The notes beneath the pieces were generated by a model. That model ran no database searches. It saw only the letters and a program-made list of their open reading frames with translations, and was not told the origin of the DNA. The position numbers were made by a program, and so were the translations under genes. A DNA stretch of 64,000 nt from Chrysomallon squamiferum (lineage: Eukaryota > Mollusca > Gastropoda > Neomphalida > Peltospiridae): assembly GCA_012295275.1 (NCBI GenBank), contig CM022670.1, positions 248,001 to 312,000 of the forward strand, given 5' to 3'. Positions 26,571 to 39,498 of this stretch are shown in pieces; the stretch's first letter is position 1; every line of letters begins with the position of its first letter.

Positions 26571-28193
26571 CAAGCTTGTTAATGGATAATAGAATATTGT
26601 AAATCTAAATTTGAAAGAAAACAAATCCTTTGCAGTAAATATTTCCTCTTTGTTAAAGATTATTTGGTCAAAAAATGGCTAATCTTTTTTCTTTTTTTCA
26701 ATTTTATATTTATTAATATATTTATTTTTAAATTATATACTTAAAACAAAAAACTACATGAGATTCAGGTGTTACAAGGTTCTAAACTTAAAATACTTAA
26801 ATCGGGGCTAGTACAGGCATACATGTTATTTATTTCTGATGTGACAAGTAGTTGGTGAAAATTTAACCTTTACCTAAATCTGTCCTGCAACAGGCATGCT
26901 TCAGTTACTTACGTTTGACGTGAGAACAAGTGCATGGTGGTAATGATTACAAGTAATAAGCCTGTGTTATGAAATGCCCACCATGATGTGATTTGTATGG
27001 ATCAGTGACAAGCAAGAATGTAAATGAATATTGTCATATTTCATTCTTTTCCTGCACATGCATGCACGTGGTGTCCATACTAACTGGAAACATCTGTAGA
27101 TGGAGTGTTTTTTTTTTTCTGATTTGTTCTGGTGTGCATTATAAAAAAAGCTTTAAAAAAATATGTATGAAAGTTTTTGTTTCTTTTTTTTTTTAAAAGA
27201 AAATAACAATAAATAAATAAATAAAATAATACTAATAAATTAAACTGAAAAAAAAAGAAAAAAGATTCCAAAATGTTTTTAGGAAGCAATTAAAAATAAT
27301 AACAATTATATTAATAAATAAATGAAATTAACAATAAATATAATAATAATATAACAAAATAATTTATGAGTGCAATTTGTTAAAATAAAATTTAAACACA
27401 TTCTTTCAAGTTTAATGGTTTTTTTTATTGAATTGGTTAAACTGGTGATGATTATAGCAGATTCATTTAATATTTATTTGACACTTTAATTTATGATTTT
27501 ATTCCTGAAATAAAAGACATACCCAAATATATTATTTTCTTCCTTTATTTTATTATTTAAAAAAAAAATAATAAAAAATAAAAGTTATTCTCGAGGAAGA
27601 AAAAAAAAATCGGAAATTTATTTTTATGATCATTTCTGGATCTGTGACCATAATATTATTAAGTAAACTCAGGACATTTTAAGAAATTTATTTCTGTGCC
27701 ATTTTTATTGTTCTTTTTATCTTTGTTGTCTTGTAATAAAAATAAACATATTTGTGTTATCCATTTTTATTTCCCTAACAACCAACATTCTTAATTAAGA
27801 GAAGTACTATGAAAACAACATAATAACATCCACAATGCACTTTGTCCTTTTGATTTTCAAATTTGCTCAACAGCAATTTATATATCTATACTTTGTTCTG
27901 TTGATTAATGGGATAAGTATACTTTATCTGGGTTTTAATTTTTTATCACGGCTCAAAGAACAGACAAGCCATTGTTTGTGAGGTGAGTTCAAAAGATAAA
28001 GCTTGCTTTTACTGCAAACTAAGGTTGCATAATGCATTCATCTTGGATTTCTGGCTGCCATGGTTTCTGGTGTTATCTGTGTGGAAAGAGTAATTGGCGA
28101 AGATAAGCTAGGCCGTTATAGTCATCGGTTATCTTCTTGTAACTAAAACTCAAGAGTTCCTTGAGAATAGTTTCAGTGTGGGTTTTGTCTCCG

Positions 28194-28625
28194 CTACAGG
28201 TGACAGGGAACATTTGGTAAAAACAAAGCAGCCTTTGATGTTTCTCTCAGTTAAACTATTAACTTTACTGTCATAAGTAGTGGAATTTCAGGCTTTCACC
28301 TCTGAGAATAGCTGTTTAAAATATTGGTTTTGCACAACTACAGGTGACAGGGAAGATTTGGTAATGACAGACTGGTCTTTGGTGTTTATCTTACAGTTAA
28401 CTGTTATCCTCGTGTTTGTATGTACATTTCTGATTTATAAGCTTCACACAAATTTATAATTTGAAACTTTCAAAGACGTGTAAAAAAAAATAAAAAATAA
28501 AAACTCTCTCTCTCTCTCTGTTACAGGTGACATGTAACATTTGGTAAACACAAACTTGTTTTTTATGTCTATATTTTTGTTAAACTTTTAGACTTTATTG
28601 TAGATGGATTTCTGGTTTATAATTC
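28194..28625. repeat. Three-copy repeat starting CTACAGGTGACAGGGAACAT
   Basis: Copies begin at 28194, 28338 and 28521. Each runs through ATTTGGTAA, a CTTTGATGTTT-like phrase, GTTAAACT and ATTTCTGG. The spacing grows from 144 to 183 bases because of inserted A-rich and CT-repeat sequence. Every copy opens with a pyrimidine/CA stretch plus ACAG|GTGA, which mimics a splice acceptor followed by a donor; no frame is conserved between copies. Confidence 0.75.
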
Positions 28626-28693
28626 TAGAGGATCAAGAAACTTCTTTAGATAATATTAACAATACATCCTCAACCCTCCCAATCCCCCCAAAA

Positions 28694-28694
<1 letters not shown>

Positions 28695-28742
<48 letters not shown>
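28695..28742 (+). repeat. CA microsatellite, 24 units
   Basis: Pure CA run of 48 bases, right after the three-copy repeat at 28.2-28.6 kb. Confidence 0.98.
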
Positions 28743-28746
<4 letters not shown>

Positions 28747-31199
28747 GGGAGAGATTTTTTGAAGATTTTATGGAAATAAGTAGGAGGATATGTGGTTTAT
28801 AAATACTAAAATGTCCAAATTATTATATAAAACATAAAGTTATGCCTCATTATTTGTTGAAAAGCCACAAATAATGGCAACTGGGACTGATGCTGACATA
28901 GTTTACACTACAGAATTTTATATTTTACCCATTATAGACCTTTGATGAATAATTTACTGATTAGTAATACACTTTTCTAACAAACTACCAATAACAATAT
29001 GACTTAAAAATGTGTTATCTCCAAAGGACATATAAAATTTCTTGTAAGACTTTTATTGACATAAAACAGAATATATTTCTTTCCTACTCAAGCTATGATA
29101 CATTTTTATTATCCTGTATAAATATTAGAAAAATTAGTGATATATAAAAAAAATTTCCATTAGAATAAAACTTGGTAATGTTAAGTTATGTATTTTACAA
29201 AGCATAAAGAGTTTTAAATTGGTATGAAATTCAATTTGATTCTTTACAGATCTTGATACGTAATGAAAAAACAACTGATATTTAGTAGCAGTGTTATTTT
29301 CGAACACCTTAGGCCACAAGCTCATGTTTGTTTTACACCCAATACAAACAAAATTATAATAATAAAAAAAAATTAAAAAACAAAAAATTGAAACCACAAA
29401 ATAGTAAAAAAACATAAAATTATAAAACTTTTAAAATAATCTTAAAAATCAGCTTCCTATTTTACAACTGTTGATATATCTAATAAAAGAAAAATTTCAC
29501 ATTTATGTAATAGAAAACATTCTTAGCTATGGAAACTAGTAATACAATATTTAGAAAATTTATCACAAAGATTTTTTAAACTGGTTTCCAAGTTAGCTTA
29601 TTTCACAACTCTGATATCTGATGAAAGTTATGAAAACTTATCTGGAAAGTTTGCAAACATGTATCCACTTCTGTTTGACAGTTGCTATCTTTGAACTAAC
29701 TGGCACTTTCATGGATTTCAAGTGTGTTTAGCACACATCATAGATTGTTACTATCAAAGAAGCCATGAGAGTGACAAACGGAGGAGATAACTCTAATTTG
29801 TTATGTTTTAGCTTTTTTCTGGGTGGCAAGAAAAGAACAGCATATTGTTTGATGACTGATTTTTCTGTTTATAAACAGTTTAATTTGTGATGTTATCAGT
29901 TGAAAAGTGTTGGTGTCTTCAACTGTGCATTTTCTCTTTTCTCTTCTTTAGTTTTCTTCTAGGAAATTACTTCTAACATTTGTAGGTACTTTCTAATGAG
30001 AGGAAAAAAATCTGTGAATTTTAATAGAAGTTGTTGAGACCTGTACCAATTTTATTTTACGTTGCCTAAAAATAGATTGTGTTTACAATAATTTAATTCT
30101 TCCTCACCCCCCCCCAAAAAAAAAATTGGAAAAGAATTATATTACAAAAATAATAATAAAATAAATAAATAAATAAATAAGATTATAAGAAAAAAAATGA
30201 AAAAAGACTCAGAAATTCATGAAAATTTAATCGATAATGATTACAACATCAGCAAATAAATACCAAATGAAGCCTGAATGTACAGCGTAATTTCATCATC
30301 ACCACGGTGACATCGTCAGTCCACAGCTACGCATGGAGAGCTGTCTTCTTAATTGAGCAACTGGTCAAACAGCACAGGGAAGAATACAAACAGTTTTACA
30401 GCATTACGCAAAAATTACAATCTGATTTCATTTTGCGACTGGTACATTTGTGAGGAGCAAATTCAAGAAGAACATGTCGCTGGGTTAACCTACTTACAGT
30501 TCAGCAACAGTTCTGTTTGCCTTGCAAATTACAGACAAGTTTGGAAAACTCAATTTTTTTTTTTTACCACACATTTCTGTGCAAATTGGAAAATCCATGC
30601 CAGGGAATTGACATTGATGTGAAGTTCATTTTCCAGACCTTATATTGTTTTCCGAGGTTTCTGTCGACAGTAATAGAATTTTTTTTTTTTTTTTTTGGAA
30701 AGTTTATTTGCAGAAATTGATAAAATTAGTAGAAAGAAGTTGGTAACTCATTAAAATTATATATATATATATATATGTAAAAGAATGGAAGAATTGGATT
30801 CTAATAAATGTATTTTTATTTTATTTTGTTTATTTAGTTACTTAATGATTATTATCATTTTTAGAGGGGCAATTCTGACTGAAATTAATTTTAGTGGACT
30901 GATAAAAATAAATACTAATATAGATTTTGAGAAAATGATAAAATCTGGTGCTGTAATTGTTGCAGCACTGAACAGAGCCGTACAGGATTGCAGCAAGCTG
31001 TAGATGTGTTTTCACTGGTTTGCTGATTTCACAGATCATTGTCAGAAACTGATAACATTAGCTGTAGAAGTACGGAATGTGTAAAAATAATAAAACAAAA
31101 AATAGAATGAAAGAATGAATTTACATTATCACAGAAGTTTGCAAAGGTCAACAACACAGTACAGATGTCAGAATAATCTGACATTGAATTGTACATTTT

Positions 31200-31275
31200 T
31201 CTGAATGTAGTATAGTTCAGTGGTTAGACTACGCTCTTGAGACAATAGATCACATGGAGAATCAGCCTATCAAAC
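31200..31275 (+). mobile_element. SINE fragment with A-box
   Basis: GTATAGTTCAGTGGTTAGAC is nearly identical to the A-box region of the minus-strand copy at 3421. The following text (CTCTTGAGACAATAGATCAC) is degraded. Short A/TA-rich sequence follows. Confidence 0.5.
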
Positions 31276-32369
31276 AGTAAAATAAAATAAATTATTAACA
31301 GAACAGAATTAAATTACACAATCTGTGAAGTATGAAATACCAAGCTTAATTTATAAGAAGAAGGAATAACAATTGGTTTAAATTTAAGACATTTTGGGAA
31401 ATCCATTATTATTACATACATATTTTATATCTTGTTTTTGAATGCAATTTTAATTATTAAATTGAAATAACAAATACAGATCTTTACAATACCATATGAA
31501 TTTATTTTTTTATCAAAAAAGACAACAAAAAACAACAAATATTTGTTTTTATTTAATTATAAAAATGGAAATGATACAGCAAATGAAATAAACATTTGCA
31601 CTGTGAACGTAACACAGCTATTGAATGGCAACCATGGCTTTCTGTGTGAAGACTGCCGTTGATCACAGTGACAACGATGAGGGTTCTCTGATGTCACAGT
31701 GATGGGTCTGAGCTTCAATAAGTGTGTCTTTATTGCTGCAGAAGAATCGATTGACTTGCTCAATCAGACTCACTTGCCTGCCCCCTTGTTGCATGTTGCC
31801 TTTTTACACAACTGTTGCATAACAAGCAAAAAGAGAAATACAAATAACAATTTTTTCTTTTAACCGAATTGTTTTATAAAGTGCCATTTACAAAAGAAAT
31901 TTTGAAACCATTTTTAAAATGTGACACTTGATCAAAGCCTGACAGGTCAGCATTTTGTTAATACTCAGTAAACAGAATTTAAAAGACCTCGAACATTAAC
32001 ATGATTATAATTTTAAAATCTTTAAAAAAAAAATGTAAATATTGATTCTACAGTAAAATCAATAAGAACCCATTTTTTTCTTCACTTTTATTGGCTTTAA
32101 TTCTGAATAAAAGAAAGCTAAAATGATAATAGTTTTGGCATAAAACATTGCAAGAAAAATTGTCTGGGAATGCTTCCTGCAACAGAAAGGCTACAATATA
32201 TTGACTGTAATGACTGCAATTTGGAAGACAGTTCTTTCAGAAATAATAGCTGTGAATTATCAAATTACCAATTTTCCAGCACATATCTTGCTGAATTAGC
32301 CATGGAAGTGTCTGTATTGATTGGCAGAGAAAGAAGTATGGCCAGTCGTACCTCTTAACACCACCACCA

Positions 32370-32640
32370 TTACTACCATTTCTCACAATTTGTTAGCAGT
32401 CCACGACTTGTAAATTTTCTCTGTTGCGTCTGTACATTTCATGGCCTGGTGACACTGATTGCCTGATTGCCTGACTACAGAAGGCTATATTCAGACCTAG
32501 GTTGACAGAAAAGCTGAACGGCATCCATTTTCAGATGGTCGCACTTTCTCAGTTTCAGGGAAAATGCTTGTCAACTGTGGATCGTAAACTTGCTTTTACT
32601 GTCTTCATTGCAGCAGACTATGGCTTCTGAGAAAATAATA
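32370..32640. other. Less AT-rich block, no gene recognised
   Basis: Mixed composition with short repeats such as TTGCCTGA in tandem (32458-32473). No frame of note. Candidate conserved element or old transposon piece. Confidence 0.2.
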
Positions 32641-32836
32641 TCTCAGTTTTCAATTTATTTTGGTAAGATACAAGGAAGACATAAACATCCTAGGCATATA
32701 TTGCCAACCATAAAATTACACCAAAAGAGAAACTGTGGTGTGAGACTGTTATAAATTAAACACAGTTCTGTCAGTTACACTTCACTGGTTTGATTACTAC
32801 TTAAAACTCTGAAGTTTCAATTTATTTTGGAAAGTC

Positions 32837-32837
<1 letters not shown>

Positions 32838-32871
<34 letters not shown>
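32838..32871 (+). repeat. A34 homopolymer
   Basis: Thirty-four A in a row, 140 bases before a TAA microsatellite. An open frame through it gives poly-Lys and poly-Ile and is not a gene. Confidence 0.97.
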
Positions 32872-32874
<3 letters not shown>

Positions 32875-33008
32875 TGGAGGATTGATACTCTGGCCCATTA
32901 CAACCCAGGAATAATTTTTTGTCATTGGGGGATAGTCGTTTCCCTTTGTTTGGTCAGTCAGAAGAAAATCAGTAGCTATCTCCTAAAACTAATTAAAAAA
33001 TATAATAA

Positions 33009-33009
<1 letters not shown>

Positions 33010-33054
<45 letters not shown>
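33010..33054 (+). repeat. TAA microsatellite
   Basis: Pure ATA/TAA run of about 45 bases. Confidence 0.97.
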
Positions 33055-33055
<1 letters not shown>

Positions 33056-34020
33056 AGTTAACCTGAAAAACAACAACAGTGGTGTCAAAACATCTTTTTA
33101 ACTGTCAGGTTATGTCACTCGTGGTTCGCTGGTTTGTTTACAAGTTAAAATGTGCAAGACTTGGTAATTCAAGACTCTGCAGGAATTACTCATTGTAATA
33201 CTTAATGACAACATTTTACTTTGAAAATGTGTTTTAAAAATCTTTTCTTTGTGTAAATGACAACTTAAATTTACCATAAGACAAAACAAATCCACAAAAA
33301 TTAGCACAGCAAAAAACTAAAAAAACAAAAACAATGACAAAAAAATGCGACAAACAACAAAAAAGCAATGAGAAAAATCTGAAGAAAGAAAGCATGTTTG
33401 ACTGGAATAATTTCCAGAATGCAGATTCCATGTTTGACATTCTTTATATTTTTTCTTTGTCTTTTTATGTTTCCATCTATTTTTCTTTTCAAAATGGTTG
33501 TCAGAATGAATTACAGTTATGTAGTCGAACACCAGCTTGCTTTAGAGGAGTAATGTGCAAAAGGATTGAACATCAAATGTGGTCCTTTTCCCATTCCAGT
33601 CATTGCTCTAATGTGAGCATTTGAAAATTTACTGCAGAATATACTTTTATCTCACTTTTAGGAGCAGCTGATGGTGGTTTATCAGTGCTTTTGTTTGTTT
33701 TTAGAGCACAGTTATACAACCATAATTATTAATAAAAAATGTGTTCAAATGATGTTCAAAATTCTCTTCATTCTTCTACTACTACTACTACTATTACTAC
33801 TATTTACACCACTACCACCATTATCAAAATCCTCATTTATTTTATGTAGTCTATAGAATTTATAACATACCAAAGACGAAATGGCATTTCAAAAAATTAA
33901 CTATTTGTTTCTTAAAAAGTTCTTTTTAAAGTAATGAAAACCTGCTCAATATAATATTTAAATTTGTTATTTTATTTTCAAATTTCACTAATGATTAAAA
34001 GCACAGATTTTCATTTCCAA

Positions 34021-34060
<40 letters not shown>

Positions 34061-35639
34061 TGTCAATAAACCAAAGGGAAAATAACATGAAAAAAATTAT
34101 TCCGGAATTGAGGTACTTGATAAAATACAAAACAATGTGAAATCAAGTGCTTTTATTTTATCTGTTCTTTGATTTTCATTTATTTGAAACACATGTAGTG
34201 TTCAGCATTAGGACAAAAGGATGTATTGTAAGTAAGTTAATATACAGGAGTGAATATAAACATGTTGTTATGTATTCTGAGAGATGAAAGCTTGTGTGAG
34301 CCACATGGCTGCGTAGTTTGGTTAATTCAAACATGATGAAGGTTTAATGTATTTTCTCTCTCTCACCCCAGTACACTGAATAACACAAGTGTTATTAGCC
34401 TGTGTGTTTATTTGTCTGTGTTCATACACATACACATTAGTGTATTTTCAGTATAATGTTTATCTGAGTATTTCACTTTCCCCATACAAAAGGTAAGGTA
34501 TTTTATTAAACAGAAATAAATTATACAAAGAATATTGAAATTTTGTTAATTACTGTTGATAGGTAGATAGGATTCAGAACAATGGTCTAGTTACATATTT
34601 AATGGCTTCATGCAGCAGTCAGATAGCTTGATTTTACTGTAGACAAAATAAACAAATTATACAAAAATATAATTGAAAAGGTACAAATTATTCTTGGTGA
34701 TTCAGATGTTATCGAAACATGATATTTACTTTGTGAAATTACTTATCTATTTAATATATCTCTAAACAAAAAGCTCTGTGCATGATGACAAAACACTATT
34801 AACCAGATCAGCAATGTATATTAAATAATAAATGTGTTTATTCATGTAAATGACTTCAACAGCTTTGACAATATGATAATTGGCTTTGCTTTGATGATCA
34901 GGAAGAAACACATTATTGTTGGATCACTTGTTTAAAGATTTCATTGACTGTGATATCAAAGAGGGATAGACATCAAGTTTAACTCATCATAGAAAGTAAC
35001 ATTTAACATTTACTGCTGACCTAATGAATTCAGTAATGTGTTAATAATATTTACAGACTACAAACAAATCTTTGTACAGCTCAAAATACACTTAACAGAT
35101 CAATAAGTGGTAAAAAAAAAAATCAAAGAACAGTTTGCTGATGCTGTGAATGTTGTTACTGTGTTTAAATAAATGAAAATATTTAACTATACTTTTTACA
35201 TTTTTATAAGCTTTTGGGGTTTATTCAGTATTACCAAACCACAGCAAAGAAAAAAGGAAGAAAAATTATTTTATTTCATGATACATTTTAAATCATCAGT
35301 TATATGGTGTCGTATATATAAGTAAAAACCATTCAGATAACTCGACAGAGAGAGACAAAAAAAACAGTAGTAGTATTCTTTTATAAGAACATTTATTTCT
35401 TAACATAGTTATTATGTGTAACTAGTTGCATCTGAATTCTGAATTTTAAAGATTAATATTTAAGAATAATTTCATGTTGACAGAATTAAAACTAATGCTT
35501 TATGTATGAAGACAATGTATTGTTTGGAAGCAGTGATTCTATTCTCTGATCTGTATCTTAGAGGTGTCTCTTTTTTTTGAAAATTTCTATAATCACATAT
35601 TTGGGGAGATTACAGAACTGTTTTTTTTTTTTTTAAACA

Positions 35640-36010
35640 ACAAATTGCAGCAAGGTTTTGTTAAAGCATGCCTATCATGGGCACACAAATCTGCAGAAAC
35701 CATGGGACCATCCACCCAGTGTGGTATTTATGCAGGTGTGGGTGTCAAAATGTTGCCTGGGGGGTCATTCCTGGAGACTGTCTGGAATTTCACCATCATC
35801 ATTGATGAGATCCTGCTGTTTTGTCTTCAGCTATTGTGTTACACCAAAAATGTCCATTTATTCAGATAGCTTTCCTCTGGCACTGCGCCTGCAGGTTAGT
35901 TTTTGTTTCCTGAAGTTCAAAGTTGTGATATTTATGTTCCAGACAAGAGATAAGTCACATGTATTGCCAGGTTCTTGGGAACGTTTTGGCAGATCTGTTT
36001 TGTTTATTTG
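35640..36010 (+). other. Less AT-rich block with the longest open frame of the window, probably non-coding
   Basis: The + strand frame 35658-36212 is open for 185 codons. It runs from complex sequence into AT-rich text and ends in an ATA microsatellite (36160-36182) that gives poly-Ile. The peptide shows no domain, and an overlapping frame on the same strand is equally open. I read it as chance openness over a moderately GC block. Confidence 0.3.
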
Positions 36011-36539
36011 TTTCATTCCATACTCTCTCCATCTTTTTAAATTATCTCTAATTCTTGACGAATGTCTGTTTTTTGGATTTAATTTACAGAAATTTGTGAT
36101 GATGATGACAATATTAATAAATTCAATAATAGTAATATGTTTCATATGGAATTCTATAATGATAATAATAATAATAATAATAGCAAATGAAAAGAAAAAA
36201 AAACAATGCAAATAACAATACTTTCATTTTAAGTTATTTTTATTTGTTTTTATATAGTAATTACCAAACTGAAAATAAATGAAAATAAATGAAAATAAAT
36301 AAATAAATAAATAATAATAATAGTAATAATAATACAAGTATATTAATTAAATAATTCAGTAAATTTAAAAACAGTCTTTTCTAAATATCACTCCATTTCT
36401 TGAAGTCAGAAGCAAATATCAATAGTAATTGAACTGTATAATATAATATTTAGAAAATCTGAAGTGATATCACCATAGAAACATTGTAAATCATCCATTA
36501 TAGTCATCTTTAACCAATTCATTTTCTGAAAGCTTTGAT

Positions 36540-37260
36540 ATGATTTAACTCTTTAATAATGTAACTTGACACCATAGTGTGAAATGATTCATAAACACAG
36601 ATAAAATATCAAAAAAATAATAAATAAAAATAATTGATAAATAAAAAGTTTATTAATGTCGTGGCAGATTAACATGAAAAAAAGAAAAAGAAAATATTAA
36701 AAAAGAAAGAGAAAAAGAGGAAAATTGTTATTGATACAAGAAATGTATGTAATTATTAATAATAATGATATCAGTGCATGTTTTGGAATCAGGTTAAAAA
36801 ATGTATTTAAAGAATCCAGATGAATTTGTTTTCTCAAAATTATATATAAATATAATGGATAATTAAGACATTTTAACAGGGAACAGCAATGCAAAATAAT
36901 AGATAAAAAAATGGATTTATAAAAATGATCTAGTTATCATTTTAATAATATAAGTAGGCAACAGTGTATAAGAACTGCAAAAAAAAAAAAAAAAAAAAAT
37001 AATAATAAAAAAAATAAAAAAATAATAATAAATAAATAAATAAATAATAACAGACAAATGTATTATCTTATGGCACTTAAGTCACGTAACTTGGCACACA
37101 AACAGACAATTATAAAGAAATATATATATAAAAATACATACTGAACAAATAGATTTATTACTTAATAATACAAGTTGGCACAATAGTAAAAACAATAAAA
37201 CATAATAATAATAATAACAAATGACAAATTTATTATGACACTTTAGTCAGGTGGCATGGT
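36540..37260. repeat. Degenerate repeat block with TTATxxTGGCACxxxAGTCA phrases
   Basis: Related segments near 36545, 36645, 36935, 37055, 37150 and 37225 share AATAATGTAACTTGGCAC-like and ACAAATTTATTATGACACTT-like phrases, separated by AATA-rich filler. It includes a 23-base A run near 36978-36999. An old tandem array interrupted by simple repeats. Confidence 0.5.
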
Positions 37261-37725
37261 GAATATATATATATACATATATATATGTTTATGAGTATAT
37301 ATGCTTATGTTTGAGTGTAAATACAAACAGTGGGATACAGTTACACAGAAACAAGACAAGCACACATACATATATAGATCTTGGTTTTCATCAGTGAACA
37401 TTTCTGCATATATAAGTCATAAATAATAATTACTGTTCAGTGGGAACAGCAATGCTGTTAGTAAAAGTGTGTTCAGAGACCATTTCCGGCCACTTTGTTT
37501 TGACAGGGACAAGTTGAGCAGGGTAATTCTGAGTGAATATAGACATCATATAGGGAATTGATGCCAGGACTTGCTTGCCACTTCATATATCACCACTCCA
37601 CCCAGCAACCAGAGGCCTACCAGAAGCCAGGCCCTGTCCAACACCCACCAGCTGCTTCTGGTGAATTATGGCCCTTGGGAGTGCTCTTATGGTTCCAGTG
37701 TCTTGGTAATTGATGCTGATGGCAA

Positions 37726-37726
<1 letters not shown>

Positions 37727-37783
<57 letters not shown>
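37727..37783 (+). repeat. TG microsatellite, about 28 units
   Basis: Pure TG run of 57 bases. Open frames across it encode only Cys-Val or Thr-His repeats. Confidence 0.98.
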
Positions 37784-37784
<1 letters not shown>

Positions 37785-39463
37785 GCTACTCCATTGGAAG
37801 AAGGTCATTGCTGTAATAATTTTAATTGCTTTACATTATTTCTCAAGTTGGCTTATTCTCAAGAGAATTTTCAGTTTAACATTATTTGCTTTGTTTTTTC
37901 AAATTATTATTATTTTTTTAATACTTCCATGATTGCTGGTGTTTAGAAACAAGGACTTGTTAGTGTGTTAGACTGTAATAACAGTCTTCTGGATGACAGA
38001 TGGAATGCCAGACTCAGAGTAGAAGTGTCAGTGCATGTTTGGAATCAAGTCACAAATTGATTTAACAATTCCAAATGAGATGCCATTTACTTTATTCTTG
38101 CACCTGGTTTAAAGAATAATTAGAAAAAAAGAAATGTTTTCTAAAAAAAAACCAGTTTTGCCAAATGTGTTTTTCAGTCCTTAGTATTTCAGGAATTCTG
38201 GTTTCTTTACATTTTATATAGATAGATAGACAGCCAGACAGACAAACAGACAGATATATAGATAGATTATATGGACAAATAGATTCTTTTTGTACAGTGA
38301 AAATATCAAGGTCAGCATACAGTATAGTTTTAAAAATGTAAATTTTTGTATGTTAGTTATAGTGTCAGTTTTCACCACAAACTGGTAATAAGCTGGTGAA
38401 ATGTGGTAAGATAAGATAATTAATAAAGATTTCAGACATTACACATAAAGATAAGATAAAACTGGTAACACAATTACATCATCATGTTCATCATCACTTC
38501 CTGTATCTGGATATTAATGAAATCCAGTATGGCTGCCAGATCTTGTCTGTTTTTCATTTCCACAGAACCTAAAAATTTGTAATACATTTCATAAAAATAA
38601 AAAAAACTTTTAAAAATACTGAACAAAATGAACATATTACATAAGGCTGGCTTTAATCTATTTTGAATTTGGGTTAATGTAAAACAATTTAGCATCACAT
38701 TTTTAAAATTTATTAGTCTTTTCTTCAGCAATGTTGAAACTTGTTTTTAATTACAATTAAAAAAAAAAAAGAAATTTCCACCTGGAGAGGAAAGATTTGT
38801 GGATTTTTGATGGTGTTAATATGATACTTCCAAACCAAGACCAGGTGCTGGCTGGCATGCTCTGTAAACAATAAAGTTACAAACATAAACTTGAGTAAAT
38901 TCCACCACTGTCCCTGGGGTCCAGTGATTTGTAACAGGTGTGGCTCTGCCTCATGAGAACCTGGGGCATCTCCCTGATTAGAGTCACAGCAAAGCTGAAA
39001 ACACAAGTTTGCTGCAGAACTTGAACATTTGTAAACAGTGAGAGACCATGACTGGCTTTAATGAGTTCCTTCTCTCCAAATAAAAGATATGCCTGTTTTT
39101 AATCCCCTCCCAGCTGATCTGCATCAAAACACATTGCCACAGTTATAAAACAGCAGGCTGTTCAAGGATACTCCACTAATATTATTTTTAAAACAATCTT
39201 CAAAATAAAATGTTTTTCAAAATTTTCTTGTTTTATTTATTTTAAATGCATTTAAATTTATAAAATAGAGTACATTTGATAGATTTTATAAATTTGATAA
39301 AAAAACAACCCATCTTTAGAAATATACTCACACTCTTTCTGAAAAAATTATTTTGTATGATTGTTGTCTACTTCTCCCTGCTTTGCACTTTTCTTTATTT
39401 CTCAATCTGTATTCTCTGTTTCATTTTGTAATTCTAGATAATCTTATTTCATATTTTACACCT

Positions 39464-39466
<3 letters not shown>

Positions 39467-39496
<30 letters not shown>
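39467..39496 (+). repeat. CA microsatellite, 15 units
   Basis: Pure AC run of 30 bases. Confidence 0.97.

Positions 39497-39498
<2 letters not shown>

Larger units (their letters stand above)
24866..28193. other. Non-coding DNA with a complex block at 25140-25720
   Basis: The block at 25140-25720 is less AT-rich and free of simple repeats, and could be conserved regulatory DNA. The remainder is AT-rich with ATT and A runs. No gene recognised. Confidence 0.4.
28743..36539. other. Non-coding AT-rich DNA
   Basis: A complex segment with CpG at 30285-30540 (for example CATCGTCAGTCC near 30313) and the blocks listed at 32.4 and 35.6 kb stand out. The rest is AT-rich with microsatellites. Frames of up to 96 codons show no domains. 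Confidence 0.4.

Noticed and set aside
28194-28625. CRISPR-like array reading of the three-copy repeat
   Set aside because: The repeats are long, diverged and spaced irregularly in eukaryotic DNA; there are no short identical repeats with unique equal spacers.
35658-36215. 185-codon open frame, the longest in the window
   Set aside because: It crosses from complex text into AT-rich DNA and a poly-Ile-coding ATA repeat, has an equally open overlapping frame, and no domain or splice context.
37571-37946. Frames with Cys-Val or Thr-His repeats
   Set aside because: Direct translation of the TG microsatellite.
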